Positions 41,807 through 54,407 of a DNA stretch of 64,000 nt are shown piece by piece. The stretch lies in contig MNCI01029492.1 of assembly GCA_015680685.1 (NCBI GenBank), positions 283,542-347,541 of the forward strand, read 5' to 3'. A program made the position numbers and the translations under genes. This DNA is from Gnetum montanum. Taxonomy: Eukaryota > Streptophyta > Gnetopsida > Gnetales > Gnetaceae. Positions within the stretch are counted from its first letter, which is position 1. Every line of letters begins with the position of its first letter. The notes beneath the pieces were generated by a model, which saw nothing but the letters and a program-made list of their open reading frames with translations, was not told the DNA's origin and searched no databases.

Positions 41807-44800
41807 GAGTGAAAACTCATCCTAGAGTTTGTTACAATTTGGAAGGTATGAGGTTACTAGCAACCCACATTGCAAAACATATCAATACACACATTAATGC
41901 TAGAAACACACCAAGTGCTCGAGTGCACAGAAGGAAATTACAAAACTGTGGTTTTCATGGACAATAAAATTGAACACGTTGACAATAATGGACTTTCAAC
42001 TCTGCCAAGATGCTGAAGTTGCTAAAGAGGATCATACAATTCCTGGTGGTGGTGGTTTTGATGGGCCCTCACTAGCTTCAAGTGCATGTGGTGGTTGAGG
42101 TGGTGGTTGTGGTTGTCCTGCGGTTGTTGCAACTTTTGGAGGCAATTGGAAAGCCTCCAATAGAGCTTGAATTCATAGTCTAAGTGGCACCACCAATGTG
42201 TGCTGGAATAAGAACATCCCAAGGACATGGAAGTGTAGCAAATAGCTCCTTTAAATTGATAAACCAGGCAGCAAACTATTTTTGTTTGATATCGAACACT
42301 CAGTCTTATGCTTGTAGCTGCTAGTAGTCATTCATCCGTTGAGGTAGGTTCTTTGCAATAGAGCATTGCCCTTCAAAGTGGGTGTGAAGAACTGTGAGTT
42401 TCGCATTTGCTATTTTCAACTTTTGCTTTATCTCTTTATGCACCTTGAACTCGTCGTTGTATAAAGAATAGAAGGTGGTCACTTACTTCTCAAGGTTTGA
42501 CTGCAGCCTCCCTACTGTAAGCATGGCTAGGTTTGCATAATGAAGATTGGCTAGTTCCATATATTCTATGATTTCTTCAATCTATAGCTCCTTGAGACAA
42601 ATCTTAGCTTGGTTGTAGGCATTTAATCCATCAAAGATGGGTTGCCACACCTCGCCTCCTTCCTTGAGCTGTTGGAGGGCTTGATTCATCTTAGCCTTTG
42701 CGACTTGGATTTCTTTTTCATTAATTTCTTTTTACAATCCCACTTGGTCCTTGTAGTGATTTTTCATTCATTCAAACTGAGGGTCTCATTCTTCCAAGCG
42801 GTGATTTCAATGGCTATCTTCTGTCACAAGGTGTGGACTTCATCCATTGATAGATTATGATTTTTGATAGCCAATCTTCTCACATTAGTGTTTACCCTAA
42901 CCAGCTCCTCTTGTTTTTGAAGGATAAAATCCTTCATTTGTTGATTTTTGAGACCAACATTGCATAGGTGATGAACTTCTGCAGTCAACCCAACATTCTT
43001 CTGACAGGCCTCTGTCAAGTCCTTGTTTAGATAATAAGAATGAGCTTCCACTAAGGACTTGTCAAAGATCGTTGACTCTCGCTTAATCTTGACCTTTTGA
43101 AGCTTGGTTTGAAGTTGTTTAAAAGCTTCATCTTTGGTGACTTCATAGTTGAGTATAGCCAGATCGGCAAGTTGGGCCTTTGATTGGGCAACTTCTGTAG
43201 CTAAGCATTGATTATCCACCTGAGCTGCTTCTAGTTATCACTCTAGGATGAGGCACTTGCCCTTTGCCAAGAGCAGCTCCAATTGGATTGTAGTGATGTT
43301 GTTCAGAAGGTCAAAGACATCCAAAAGTGGTTGCCCAGTTCCCACTAGTCAGTCTAACAATTCTTGATGTTGTGCTACATTGAGTTTGCCACTCTAAGTA
43401 CTGATAGATGTTTGCACATCTCTAAGCCCATGTACATCTGGTATAGGCGTTGCAGGTGCATTGAGAGCCATGGTGATCATGTCGGCCACCACTTTTACTA
43501 TGACTTCCTATCCTTGGTGCTGCATTACCAAGATAGTTTCCCCTTCATGTTCCTCCAAGCACACCGAGAAAGTAGCAGTGTTTCCTGAAATTTTTGGAAA
43601 TAAGTGTTGGATCATTGACATTGTTACTTCTCAAGTGCTATGGTTTGTTCTCATGGGCATTTGTGTTTACATGGTTGAAAGCATTGACCCTGCCCTTTCC
43701 AGCAAGCTCATAGATCGAGCCACTTGTTCTAGATGGCTCAAGGTAGGGCGATACATAGAAGGATCTTCACCACTATTGGTTCCCACTTGTTGCTCTTGTT
43801 GGTGCAGGAGCAATTGTCGAATCTCACGTATGTGCTCTATGACCATGTGCAAGTCTGACCCTATTGCTTGTGCAGTAGGTGGAGGTGATTGTTGGTCTTC
43901 CTCCATTCTTGTTGTGGCAGGTGTTTTATCTTTCATCATTTCATGCCACGAGGTAATTAGGGTGTGATGGAGGATGTCATTGGCATATCATGTTATCCCT
44001 GTCTGTTTGCACAATTTTTTGATCAGGTAGGAAAAGGGTAAAGCTCGCCTTCCACATTCATTTTCTGTGAACTGCTTCTTAATCTCCAAAAAGAGTAACT
44101 GTGGAAGGTTGATGGGAAATTTCCTGCTTAAAGTTGCACATGCATGAGTAGAGAAGGCGGTGATTTTGTTGGATCTTACCATTGGATTTAAGTGGTAAGA
44201 CGCAATTTTAGAGTAAACTCTTTCTATGGTGGTCAATGTGCCAAACTCCTTATGGCCTACCACATAGCATTTCCTGGTCCACTTCACTTTCATCTCGGGG
44301 TCTGCTAGTTCTGAAATTTCTACCACATCAACCTTGGTCTCAGGCAACCCAAGAGCTTGCACGATTGCCTTTGTAGAGTAAGAGACATGGATGTCTTTGA
44401 TTCTTACTCACAACCCCAGCTACCAATTTGTCTTAAGAGATAGGTTTCCCCTAGATACCACTCACCACTAGATGTGATGATTGGCCACATGCGAGAATTT
44501 TATAGCTAGGTTTTAACTTCTTTTGGTGCACTTTCTAGGAATGGTCCAAAGTTTAATTCTTGGAAGACCATTCGCTGTAGCTCTTTCACCTTGATAGCAT
44601 CAAGGTAGGCCTTGGTCAAGGTGACCTCAAGCCATGGTGCTCTTGCTAGCATCTTGTCCCCATGTGATTGTTCTATGGGAGCCTCTTCTTTAGGAATTTG
44701 ACTAACGAATTCCATGTCGGGTTCCTCGTGGAGAGGGCTAGTTGCATGTGAGCCCTCTACATGCTCCTAAGGTCATGTGCCTCATTCCCTTCTGGTTCTA

Positions 44801-44850
44801 GGTCACTTCTCCCGAGGTTGTGATGGTCCTTCCTCCCTTGGATGCCTTGG
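41807..44850 (-). pseudogene. 3' ORF of B3 (plant-transposon-protein-like with coiled coil)
   Basis: This is an extra ORF between integrase and 3' LTR, in the place of the env-like ORF of Athila elements. In order it has an acidic N-terminus (44715-44506: MEFVSQIPKEEAPIEQ), then 44362-43988 with FGTLTTIERVY, ITAFSTHACATLSRKFPINL and ALPFSYLIKKLCKQTGIT, which resembles PF20167 by eye. Next come a Pro/Gln-rich segment with IREIRQLLLHQQEQQ (43939-43667) and a long heptad-rich coiled coil (43219-42824: LADLAILNYEVTKDEAFKQL). Further coiled-coil sequence runs to about 42400. No signal peptide or membrane segment stands out, so I do not call it an envelope protein. A few stops and frame changes break it. 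Confidence 0.62.
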
Positions 44851-45019
44851 ATTTGGTACCATTTGCAATCACGGCATAACCACGAATTAAAATGTGTGCA
44901 TGTTGTTCAAAATGGAAATAATATACCTTCTCATGATGGTCCAGCTATGACAGTGACACATGCATTCTATTTGATCTAAGGTGGTGTATGTAAACTGTTA
45001 CATGTGTTGTCCCAGAGTG

Positions 45020-45215
45020 TAGCTGAAAGGTTATGAGTTAAAGTTAATTCTTTGATTAGCCCTAAGAGACATTTTGATTAACCTTAGGAGGTGTTAAGTC
45101 TTCAATGATTAACCCTAAGAGACATTTTGATTAACCCTAGGAGGAATTAAAGCTAATTCTTTGATTAATTCTAAGAGATGTTTTGATTAACCCTAGGAGG
45201 TGTTAAGTCTTTGAT
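45020..45215. repeat. Short tandem repeat upstream of the B3 3' ORF
   Basis: Two and a half units of about 75 bp are built from TTGATTAACCCTAGGAGG and CTAAGAGACATTTTGATTAA. Confidence 0.7.
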
Positions 45216-45456
45216 GCATCAAGCCATGTTAAGTCTTCAATGCATTATGTTTTGGATTAGCCATATTATCACAATATATAGAATCATGGGCCCCCACGAT
45301 GTAGAGCATACCTCTGGTAGCAAAAGGGTGAAAGAACGAGTAGATGTGGACAAGCGATAGGAAGGTGATGTGCTCAAGAAGGAGATTGGACATAGAAAAC
45401 TTGAAAAGCTCCCCTAGCGTTACGACCAAATGGATAAAATTCCAAAGCATGACGCA

Positions 45457-45600
45457 CGTATATATAGCAATTTGGGTGCTACATTGACAGGGCTGCATAA
45501 ATGCGGCTGCGTAAACATAAGTGGCTACATATACGGGGCCACGTCAATGTAGCTATTCAGCTATGTTGACCAACATTAACTGATGAATTAAAGGCCTAAA
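45457..45600 (-). promoter_or_regulatory. LTR-like internal promoter block of B3
   Basis: A TATA-like CTATATATACG (minus strand, 45467-45457) is followed upstream by GTGGCTACATATACGGGG and ACGTCAATGTAGC motifs, like those in the LTR at 14208-15230 (GTGGCTATGTATACGGGG). It lies about 700 bp upstream of the 3' ORF. A solo-LTR remnant is the alternative. Confidence 0.45.
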
Positions 45601-46980
45601 TTTGTGAATTTTAGCATAAAATTGGAGTCATTTGAGAGCTCAGAGATCCAAGAATATCATGAAACAAAGAGGAAGGGAGGTTGGTTGCAAAAGAAGAGTC
45701 AAATTCAGGAGAACATCATAATATGAAGCGTGGGTGATGGCGAGCCTCACGATGGACAACATAGAAATGGTCACCATATTATATCAAAGGAGTAGGAGAT
45801 TAACAAGTAGAACCAAAGGATATGCAAGTGGATCCTCCCCATAGTAGGCTTCAACCTTATTTGCCCTTGCACATCTTCAACCTAGGGGCCTGTGGACCCC
45901 ATAGTTAGTTAATGGTCATTGAGGGTTAATACTCATATCTTTGAGAACTAACCAAAGGATTTACAAGTACCAGTAAACCAAGATACATAATCGAAACATG
46001 AAACAGATAGTGAGGTGAGGAACAGAGAGCAATGGATGAGGGGGAGAGCATGTGGAATGGAGTGTCGAGGTCAAGATTGATACAAAATATGTTCTAGGTC
46101 TAGGCCAAGACTAACCATGGCCAGTGACATCACAGTGATGGACTAATACCAACCCACCCACTCAAGACATACACATGCCCTCAAAGACCAAATCCCATTC
46201 CTTATAGAGAAGGAAAGGGAAGCAAGAAGTAAGGAAGGGGCTTAGTTCTATGGGACCGTTAGGGTTGGGTAACATGGCTTTTGAGTCCCATAACTAGTGC
46301 TTATAGCTTGTTATTTGATCCAAGGGGTGTGCTTTGAATTCCCATTATTGTTGTTTTTTTGTTTATTTTTTTAAAATGGGAACCACACCATGCAAGGACA
46401 TGTTAGGTTCCTGTTATGCATCATCATGGAATGGAAAGGAATCCCTAAGGATAGTGATGCACCAAAGATCATAGGAGGATACACAGTCCATCACATCCCC
46501 TTAAAGTCACACCCTGATCCTTACCACTCGGATCCTTCCCAAGTTTGGAATCCACCAAGGTCAAAGATTTATTGGAGTTGATTAATGGAAAAGGGATTGT
46601 ACTTCTCTTGATCCTGGGACACCATAGAAAAGTGTGAGTGGTCAGATGTCATGGACTCACTACTTGTTGCATGAAAGAAAGTATAACTTAGTTTTCTGAG
46701 ACCCAAAATGCTAAGGTAAGAACTAGATATAATAGGCAACCCATAATATGCAAACCCCCATTAGGAGAAACTACCACACCATTGCATCCTGTGGCAATAA
46801 AATGACTTTATTAGCAAAAATATATAGAGGAAAATAAACTAAAATAAATAGAATAAAACAACTAAAGGTGATATATATATATATATATATGTATAAAAGA
46901 GAAAGAGTAGGTAAGAAATGTTAAATGTATGAATGATGGTTTAAAAAAAATATGTAAAACAAAAATATAGAAAAGACCTG
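45601..46980 (-). other. B3 3' untranslated region
   Basis: This noncoding region matches 5823-6908 of B1 (TAGTGAGGTGAG near 46014, GGGGTGTGCTTTGAAT near 46324, CCACACCATGCAAGG near 46385). It contains an (AT)10 microsatellite at 46871-46890. Confidence 0.65.
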
Positions 46981-48050
46981 AGAAGCCAGGACAACTATTT
47001 TAGTATGGGCAGCGATCTCCCCCACAACTAAGCTTAGAGGAGGAGATTCGAAAGATGGAATGTGGTTGACCACTTGGTGAAGTGGTAGTGACACTAGTTT
47101 GGTGTAGTTCATGGAAGGGTTTTAACTATTGCATGTTGACCAACTGCATTTTTTTTGGATCTTCAGGTTTGTGTATGAGTAGGGCCCCACATGAAAAGTC
47201 TCAGAAACAATATAAGGTCCCTCCCACAGTGTTTGAAACTTGGTCCATTGTGGCACATGTGTGGGGTTCCAATAGAGAACCTTATCTCCACATTGAAATG
47301 TTACCTTTCAAATCCTAAGGTCATGACGTTGTTTGTTATATGCCTTATGCATCTCATTTGATGATAGGGCTACTAATCAATTCTCATCTCGCACATTTTA
47401 AGTTGATGAGTTATTCTTGTTATGCTAGGGGTAAGTCAAGACCTAAGTCACTTGCAGTGGATAATGTTCAGAGTTTTGTCTGAATCGGGAGTGTTGGTAG
47501 TTTTTCATACACCAACTAGTAAGGGGAGTAGCCTATAGGAAGTTTCCAAGTTGAGCAGTATTCCTAAAGAACATTGTTAAGTTTTGTGCTCCAATCCCTC
47601 CTATATTTGCTAATCGTCCTAGTTAGGATCTTTGTAATCTCCTAGTTTGTGACTTCAGCTTGCCCATTGGCTTGGGGGTGATAGGGTGTTGTTAGTTTAT
47701 GTTCTACTCCTAGATGTTGCATGAGTTTACAAAAAGTAGCATCTAGTCCAAATTTCAAAAGGCTCTAGTGGCTGAATCCACTATTGAGGTCCCTCCATTC
47801 TTGCCGTCATCCCACCATGTCTTTGACATTGATCACAGGAGCAGGTGAACCATTGAGAATCTTTGAATAGTGTAGGCCAGTAGTAACTTGCAAGCAGGGT
47901 TTTAATGGGTGTGCAACTTACTATGTAATGGCCCCCACAAGGGCCCTGATGAGCATCTTGGAGGATGTGTAGTTGGTTTGCATCAAGGATGCACCATCGA
48001 ACCAAGCCATCCGCACACATCTTGTAAAGGTGTCCATTGATTTTCATGAA
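46981..48050 (-). pseudogene. Integrase of B3 with internal deletion
   Basis: The zinc finger is well kept (48047-47781: MKINGHLYKMCADGLVRW, YYWPTLFKDSQWF, CDQCQRHG). After WIQPLEPF about 240 bp of the core are missing compared with B1, including both catalytic Asp motifs, and the frame resumes with LGVEHKLTTPYHPQANG. The C-terminal part follows (47600-46981). The same deletion is present in the fragment at 40828-41188, so it marks a subfamily or a local copying event. Confidence 0.8.
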
Positions 48051-49480
48051 GTGCTTGGCTTTATGAAGAAACTATTGTTTCTTTTGATGATCCAACTCCT
48101 TTGGTAGCTCTTGTGTAAGAAGATAGGTAAGGGTGTTGCCAAAAAAATTGGATCTTGTGGCTGTCTCCTTTGCAATTGCTCTGGCAAAGAGGAGTTCATC
48201 TAGAAACTGGTTAGAGAGTGGGCTCTCCTCCTCTATGCTATCCCATCGTAACTGAGACAAGTGATCGGTAACCACATTCTCAATTCCCTTTTTGTTGACC
48301 ATAGCAAGATCAAATTCTTGAAGGATCACGAGCCATTGTATGACACGGGGGCTCATTGTTGGTTTGTTCATAAGGAACCGGATGGTACTGTGGTCCGTAT
48401 GCACAAACACCTTGTATCTGAGTACATAGTGTTGGAAATTTTCCAAAGTGAACACCACTGCCATTAATTCCTTTTCGATGGTGGTGTAATTTAGCTAAGC
48501 AGCCACAATACTTTGGCTTGCACAGTGGATGTAATATGGATGCTTCTGGTCATCCAATTGCATGAGCATGGCCCCTAATGCATAATTAGATGCATCCATC
48601 ATGATGTGAAATGGTTTGAACCAATTGGGGGCTCATAGAATTGGAGTCTCTACAAGTTTTTGCTTTAGCATTTGGAATGTAGACTCACATTCCCTAGTCT
48701 AGACAAATGGAGCATCTTTCTTTGTTAGCTCCACCAATGGCTTGGCGATCTTCGAGAAATTCTCCATGAAATGTCGGTAGTAGCTAGTGTGTCCAAGGAA
48801 TGACAAGACGTCCCTTACAGTTCTTGGATGACTGGTAATTTCTTGGATAACCTTGATTTTCTTAGGATCCACTTTGATCCCTTCTTGTGAAATTCGATGC
48901 CCCTAAAATAATTCCTTCATAGACCATTAGGTGGCTTTTTGCTAGTTGAGTCGTAAGTTAGTTTTTACACAACACTTCAAAACCTGCTCAAGGCAATCCA
49001 AGGCTTGCTCAAATGTTGCTCCATAGGTGGAGAAGTCATCCATAAAAACTTCTATACCATTGCTGATTTGCTACTGAAAGATGTTGAGGACAAGGTGTTG
49101 GAAGGTTGTAGGCACATTACATAGGCCAAAAGGCATCTTCTTGTATGCAAAAGTCTCCCAGGAACTCATAAATGTTGTCTTGGAATGGTCCTCTGGCATA
49201 ATTTGGATTTGGTTATAGCCACTATAACCATCCAAGAAGTTGTAGTAACAATGCCTCGAAATGGTATTCAACACCCAATCCACAAATGAAAGTGGAAAAT
49301 GATCTTTAAAGGTTGCCATATTTAGTAATTGAAAATTGATATGGACTCTTCATTTTCCATTCCTTTTTGGCACAATAATGAGTGGGCTGATCCAGTCGCT
49401 ATCCACAATGGGGTAGATGAATCCTACCTTTAGCAATTTCTCAATTTCATCCTTGACGATCTGTTTAAGTTTGGGATTCA
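48051..49480 (-). pseudogene. RT and RNase H of B3
   Basis: RT: PLIIVPKRNGK-like, then MATFKDHFPLSFVDWVLN, FLDGYSGYNQIQIMPED and TFAYKKMPFGLCNVPTTFQHLVLNIFQ (49319-49071). The catalytic motif region near 49030 reads VFMDDFSTYG. RNase H: DASNYALGAML-like near 48590 and MAVVFTLENFQHYVL, HTDHSTIRFLMNKP and NVVTDHLSQLRWD (48464-48072). Interspersed stops inactivate it. The order and spacing match B1. Confidence 0.82.
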
Positions 49481-50159
49481 ATCATGTTTGCAGCTGTTGT
49501 CATGGCTTCATGGAAGGGTCAATATAGATTCGATGTTGGCATACCCTAGGATCGATCATTATTAACTCAAGATATGACCATGCGAAGGCAGTCAACCACT
49601 TGTTCACCATCCTTAGCAACTTCTTTTTTTACTCTAGAACAAGAGTGGGATTGAGTATTACCAGCTTACTGTTTTGCAAGAATGCATATTCTAGATTAAC
49701 TAGTAAGGGTTTTAGTTCTAGGGGCTCCTGTTTAAAGCTTTTAGGGATCTGTAGCTTTCCCCAACCAGTAGCATCATTAGTAGTGGAAAGTTGTTGATGG
49801 ACCTGTTCTAGTTCGTCTATGCTTCCCATATAGGTACATACAAGGATCTTAGAGGATTCCATGCATAGGGTGCTGCTATCAAAGTCAACAGTCAGCCATT
49901 GGGTGCCTTCTTGGTTAGTGGCTGCTATGTATAGGCATCATTGAATTTTTGATTCATTGGCACACCAACTGCATGCTTGAATAGATGTTCGCTTAATGGA
50001 CCAGAGTTGCTACAGATAGTTGCACCCAATAGATGTTTGCTTAATGGACTAGAGTTGCTATGCACGGTTGCACCCAGAGTCACTGTACGTGATGCATGGA
50101 ACATGCTTCTTCTCAATCTTCCCAAAAGGATTTTCCTTGAAAATTTCAAGGGAGAGATC
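49481..50159 (-). other. Protease-RT linker of B3
   Basis: This matches 10741-11213 of B1. A short segment is repeated at 49976-50060 (ATAGATGTTCGCTTAATGGA and a near copy), which duplicates part of the linker. No function can be assigned. Confidence 0.5.
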
Positions 50160-50543
50160 TTAGAGTCCTAAATGTGCATCCACTATGCTAAGGCATGCTC
50201 TTCCCATTATAATCGAGAAGTCCCCCTTGCAATTATCAACACGAATCACCAAGAAATTAACAAGGTAGGACCACCCACAAATGGTGGTTACGATATCTTC
50301 TACCAATCCCAAGGGAATAGTAATGGATTGGTCTACCAACTCGAGCCGAATGTTGCTTTTCTTCAACGGAGGTAGGTTCCAAGTCTTGTACATATCATTT
50401 GAAATTAGGTTGATACCTGATCCCAAATCTAGAAGAGCTTTGCATTGGCTTCCTAGATTAGCCAATTTTTGAGGAAGATGACCCACCTTGATCCAATCTG
50501 TCACAGCATGTGTTAACATGATGGTTTGCACTTTAGAAGGCAT
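50160..50543 (-). pseudogene. Aspartic protease of B3
   Basis: The frame of 127 codons has CKALLDLGSGINLISNDMYKTW as active site (D-L-G kept) and CKGDFSIIMGRACL at the end. It aligns with B1 11573-11214 over its whole length, apart from a short deletion before CKALL. It is read through from gag and may have been the best-preserved enzyme of this element. Confidence 0.78.
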
Positions 50544-50549
50544 TTGGTT

Positions 50550-52232
50550 TGAAGGTCGCTCGAAGGATTAAGCATCAGAGGTAGTTAAAGATACAGGGGC
50601 ATTGTCCATAGGTGAGTGTGAGGGTGTGTTTAGGTTATTAAACCAAAAAAGGAACGTTTTTGTTGTTTTTATTTTGACCTACTTAGTTGGAAAGCTGGTT
50701 GTAAATTGATGGTCCTTGTGGTATTATGTTGTTGTGGTTGTGGAGGGATTTCTCCTTGCATGGGGAGAGTAGGAGGTAGTTGAGTTGAGGGTTGATGGAT
50801 AGGTATAGTAGAAAGAGGTGGTGTAGGATAGTGTAGGTGTGGGTTTTCCCTGTTAGGTGATGGAGATTGGACCCGAAAGTATTCTGGGGGATAGTAATGA
50901 TTTTGGAAGGTAGCGTAACTACAAGAGTCACACAGGGAGATTGGTTGTTGAATGTAGTACCCATAAGGATCCGACTATCGGTAAGGGTACTTTTACCTTG
51001 GGGGTGGCATCCTCGACAACTGTGGGTGTTGCCATTTCTGGTAGTGCTCATACGGTTGCAGTGGTGCTCCACTTGGATAATATCCCTGTTGTTGGTGGAA
51101 CTACTTGGAATTGGCTTGGGGATAAGGCAATCTTTGGGATGTTTGCCTTTTTGCTAAGTGATGATTTAGAGCGTACACCCTAGACTCTTGCAAATGTGAC
51201 ACCACGGGGCAACATCCCTTAGGATGTTCGTACTGGCATATGTTACATCCATCGTCTTCCTTGGTTTCAGAGTCTAGAACTTGTTCTACCATAGTAACTT
51301 TGCCCTTACCCTTGTGGTAGGCACGTTTAGCCTCTTTTCTTCTTCGTCGATCTTGATCATTACTCTGTTCTTTGGATTCTTCTAAAATTTTTAAAAAACT
51401 TTGGAATTTTTCATTCAAAGAATCCCACATCTTGTCCACCTTGGATGAAATTTCAGAAGCAAATTTTTGTATGGGAAAGGTCTTCTTGTTGATCGCTACA
51501 TTCAGTAGTGGCTCCTCCTCATCTTCACAAAATTGAACTTCCCTCTTTCGGATGGAAGGGTCCAGATTATATTCTTCTGCAGTTCCCATTTTTGGAGTTC
51601 TCCCTCTTCCTTGGCTACCTGTTAAATTAATCACTAAAGCTAATGAGCCTGTAACTCAAATAGCCATCCTTGAGCATAAATGCCAAGGGTCCTTCTTGTT
51701 TCAAAACAGAGCCCATCTATGACATGGCGGAGCTGTTCTCGCTGGGAGTAGCCATGACCAAGGCACTGGTGCAAGAAGGAGTAATATCTACCGATGGCTA
51801 CATCCAAGGGTTTGTGGCTACCTTGTTTCCATCCCTAAATCTATCACCTTAGATTAGACACTCTAGAGTAAGTTTGGTATCTGTCATTGAAGAGCTCCAG
51901 CATCGTACTCCATCGCCTGATTGATTCCAGCTCCAATGACCAGTACCATCTTTTTGCTTCCTTGATGAGTGTTCGAGGGAAAAACTGGAGTTTCTGCCAT
52001 TCATTTTCAATATTTTGTAGGATGCAAGTGTCATGAAATGCTTGCAGGTAAGTTTGCGGATCACAATTATATCCCCCTTCAAATTTGGGGATGTTGTTCA
52101 TATCAAGGCGCTTGATCTGACTATCTCTCAAGTGCCTGGTAGGTATTTGAATTACCTCTGCTATGTTGAGCATGCTTCAAGTGGAAAGTAGTGGTTCATC
52201 AAATTCATGGTCTTGATGATGGCCATGGTGTC
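50550..52232 (-). pseudogene. Gag of B3, part downstream of the A3 insertion
   Basis: Readable minus-strand pieces are 52173-51844 (MLNIAEVIQIPTRHLRDSQI, FNDRYQTYSRVSNLR), the gag core (51830-51660, with stops) and 51634-51101 (KVDKMWDSLNEKFQSFLKI, zinc-knuckle-like CNICQYEHPKGCC). A Pro/Tyr-rich linker follows to 50550. It matches B1 gag piece by piece. The N-terminal part of the same gag lies at 62941-62139, on the other side of A3. Confidence 0.78.
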
Positions 52233-54407
52233 TGAAACACAATAAAATTTTTCCCTAGCACTTTTAGACAAGAATTAAGCTAAGTCATGCTGCTATCCAA
52301 CATGGGTACAACATGACCAAACTTGGAGGCCTCCGAAACAGCCCCCGATGGTTCACGATTCAATAGGCAAGATCCCCCCAGGGCCCACAGGTGCTTGCAT
52401 CAACTTTTGACATCCAGAATCAAATGTTCTGGGCTCAAAATGCTTGGTTTTGGCTAAGTGCACTTTGGTTACATTTTCTTGGGCTGCACAGCGTAAGGAT
52501 CAGCGTCACCAACTTTTGGAGCCTCAAAACTGAGTCAAAATAGGCTAAAATCAGGCACCAGGACCCCCCATGACCTTCACCAAGGTCCCTAGCAGCTCCC
52601 AACCTCCAAAAAATCAAAATTTGGGCCTTAAATGAGGTACTTTCAGTTGCTCAAGCTGGAGCTACATTTTCTTGAGCTGCACAGCGTAAGAATCAGTGTC
52701 ACCAACTTTTGGAGCCCCAAAACTGAGCCAAAACAGGTTGAAATCAAGCACAAGGACCTCCCATGACCTTCACCAAGGTCCCTAGTAGCTCTCAGCCTCT
52801 AGAAAATCAAAATTTTGGCCTTAAATAAGGTACTTTCATTTGCTAACGCTGGAGCTACATTTTCTTACACTACACAGCGTAAGGATCAGCGTCACCAACT
52901 TTTGGAGCCCCGAAACTAAGCCAAAATAGGCCAAAATTGAGCACAAGGACCCCCCATGACCTTCACCAAGGCCCCTAGCAACTCCCAAGCTTCAAAAACT
53001 CCAAATTTAAACCTCAAATATGCCATTTTGACTTGGTGACGTTGGGGTTACTTTTTCAGATGCTGCACAACGTAAGCACAGTGAAACCAAGCAAAAATAG
53101 GGTAAAACAAGTAGTTTTAGGCAACATATTCAACATTAAAGTAATCCACAGGGACCAGCAGCACTCATACTTGTTCACAGGCTTTAAAAACTCCAAATTT
53201 GGGCCTCAAATGTGCCATTTTGACTTGGTGACGCTGGGGTTACTTTTTCAGACGCTACACAACGTAAGCATAGTGAAATCAACAAAAACAGGGCCAAAAC
53301 GACATCCAAATCAGCCCAAATTTGGCACACAGAACCCTCATGACCCATGGCATGTAGATCCACTTTGAAAATGGGTCTCACAGGTCAAAAATGGATTCAA
53401 AATGCACTATTTTTAGGTCAAATGCTGTTAGTCATGCTGGCATGCTTCTAGCAGCGTAAACCCAGCGTAAACACTTTCATATGCTGGATGCCAGACGCTA
53501 ATGCTAGAATAGGCTACACACACATCAGAGCTAGATCCATGCATGTTGGAGGCTTTGGCAGCACAAAAATAGCATAGAACTGCAGATTCGGAGGCTAGAC
53601 ACCCAGATCCATGCTTGTACATTAACATTTGTTGCATTTTTGACATTTTTTTTAGTGTTTCAAGTTCTTACGCTGGGCATTATGCATGCTAGTGTAAGAG
53701 ATCTTGGACACTACACTGTACATTGTAACAATTTTTGTGCATCTAGTCAACACACACACCTGTCACTCGATTTGAACTTTTCTCACCCCGCAACCACTGA
53801 TCTTCTCCTGGATTCGAATCTCACGTTCAAAACCCTATAAATCTTCTATTTTTCCACTAGATCAATGTTCGAAAAATTTGAATCTCACAGACTTAGGAAA
53901 TCTGGGCATTGATCTCATACGTTCGACTTCATACAGACTTGGACGCTACACACCTGCAATCCAAAATCTGCATCTTCCCCACATCTATTCTCATCCATCA
54001 GGGCTAAACGTCTATCTTGCGACCACTCCGCAACTACATTTTGACTGGTGCACATTCTAAATTGTTTATCAATACAAACAGTTTGCATTATTGCCCAGAT
54101 TCATGTAGTTTACATTATTGTTCCCATTCATATTTTTTCTTGTTTTCATTATCTATTATTTAAACATTTTACATTCATTTTCATTCGTTTACGTTCAGTT
54201 TTGCATTTGTTTATGTATAACCCAGCGCATCGCAATTGCGTACATTTGGGGAAGTCCTTGTTTGATCCATGTGTAGACCATTCAAGGCACTCTACCTCCA
54301 TTGATTTCTAGCTTGCCCTCATGTGAAGGTAGAGTCTTACTGTTTCATCCGTAGATCTCTTGGTGTCTGTTCATTCCAGCCTCTCACTGACGATTTCAGA
54401 TGGTACA
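52233..54407 (+). repeat. 5' LTR of A3
   Basis: It begins TGAAACAC and ends GGTACA, with TATAAAT at 53836-53842. It holds three tandem copies of a unit of about 190 bp (from about 52470 to 53030; each has CTACATTTTCTT, CACAGCGTAAGGATCAG and CATGACCTTCACCAAGG) and a further duplicated block with GACTTGGTGACG (53030 and 53224). The 3' LTR has one unit fewer and lacks a stretch of about 110 bp near 53490-53600. Confidence 0.87.

Noticed and set aside
41807-44850. Envelope protein for family B
   Set aside because: No signal peptide, membrane anchor or cleavage pattern can be seen. The position alone is not enough.
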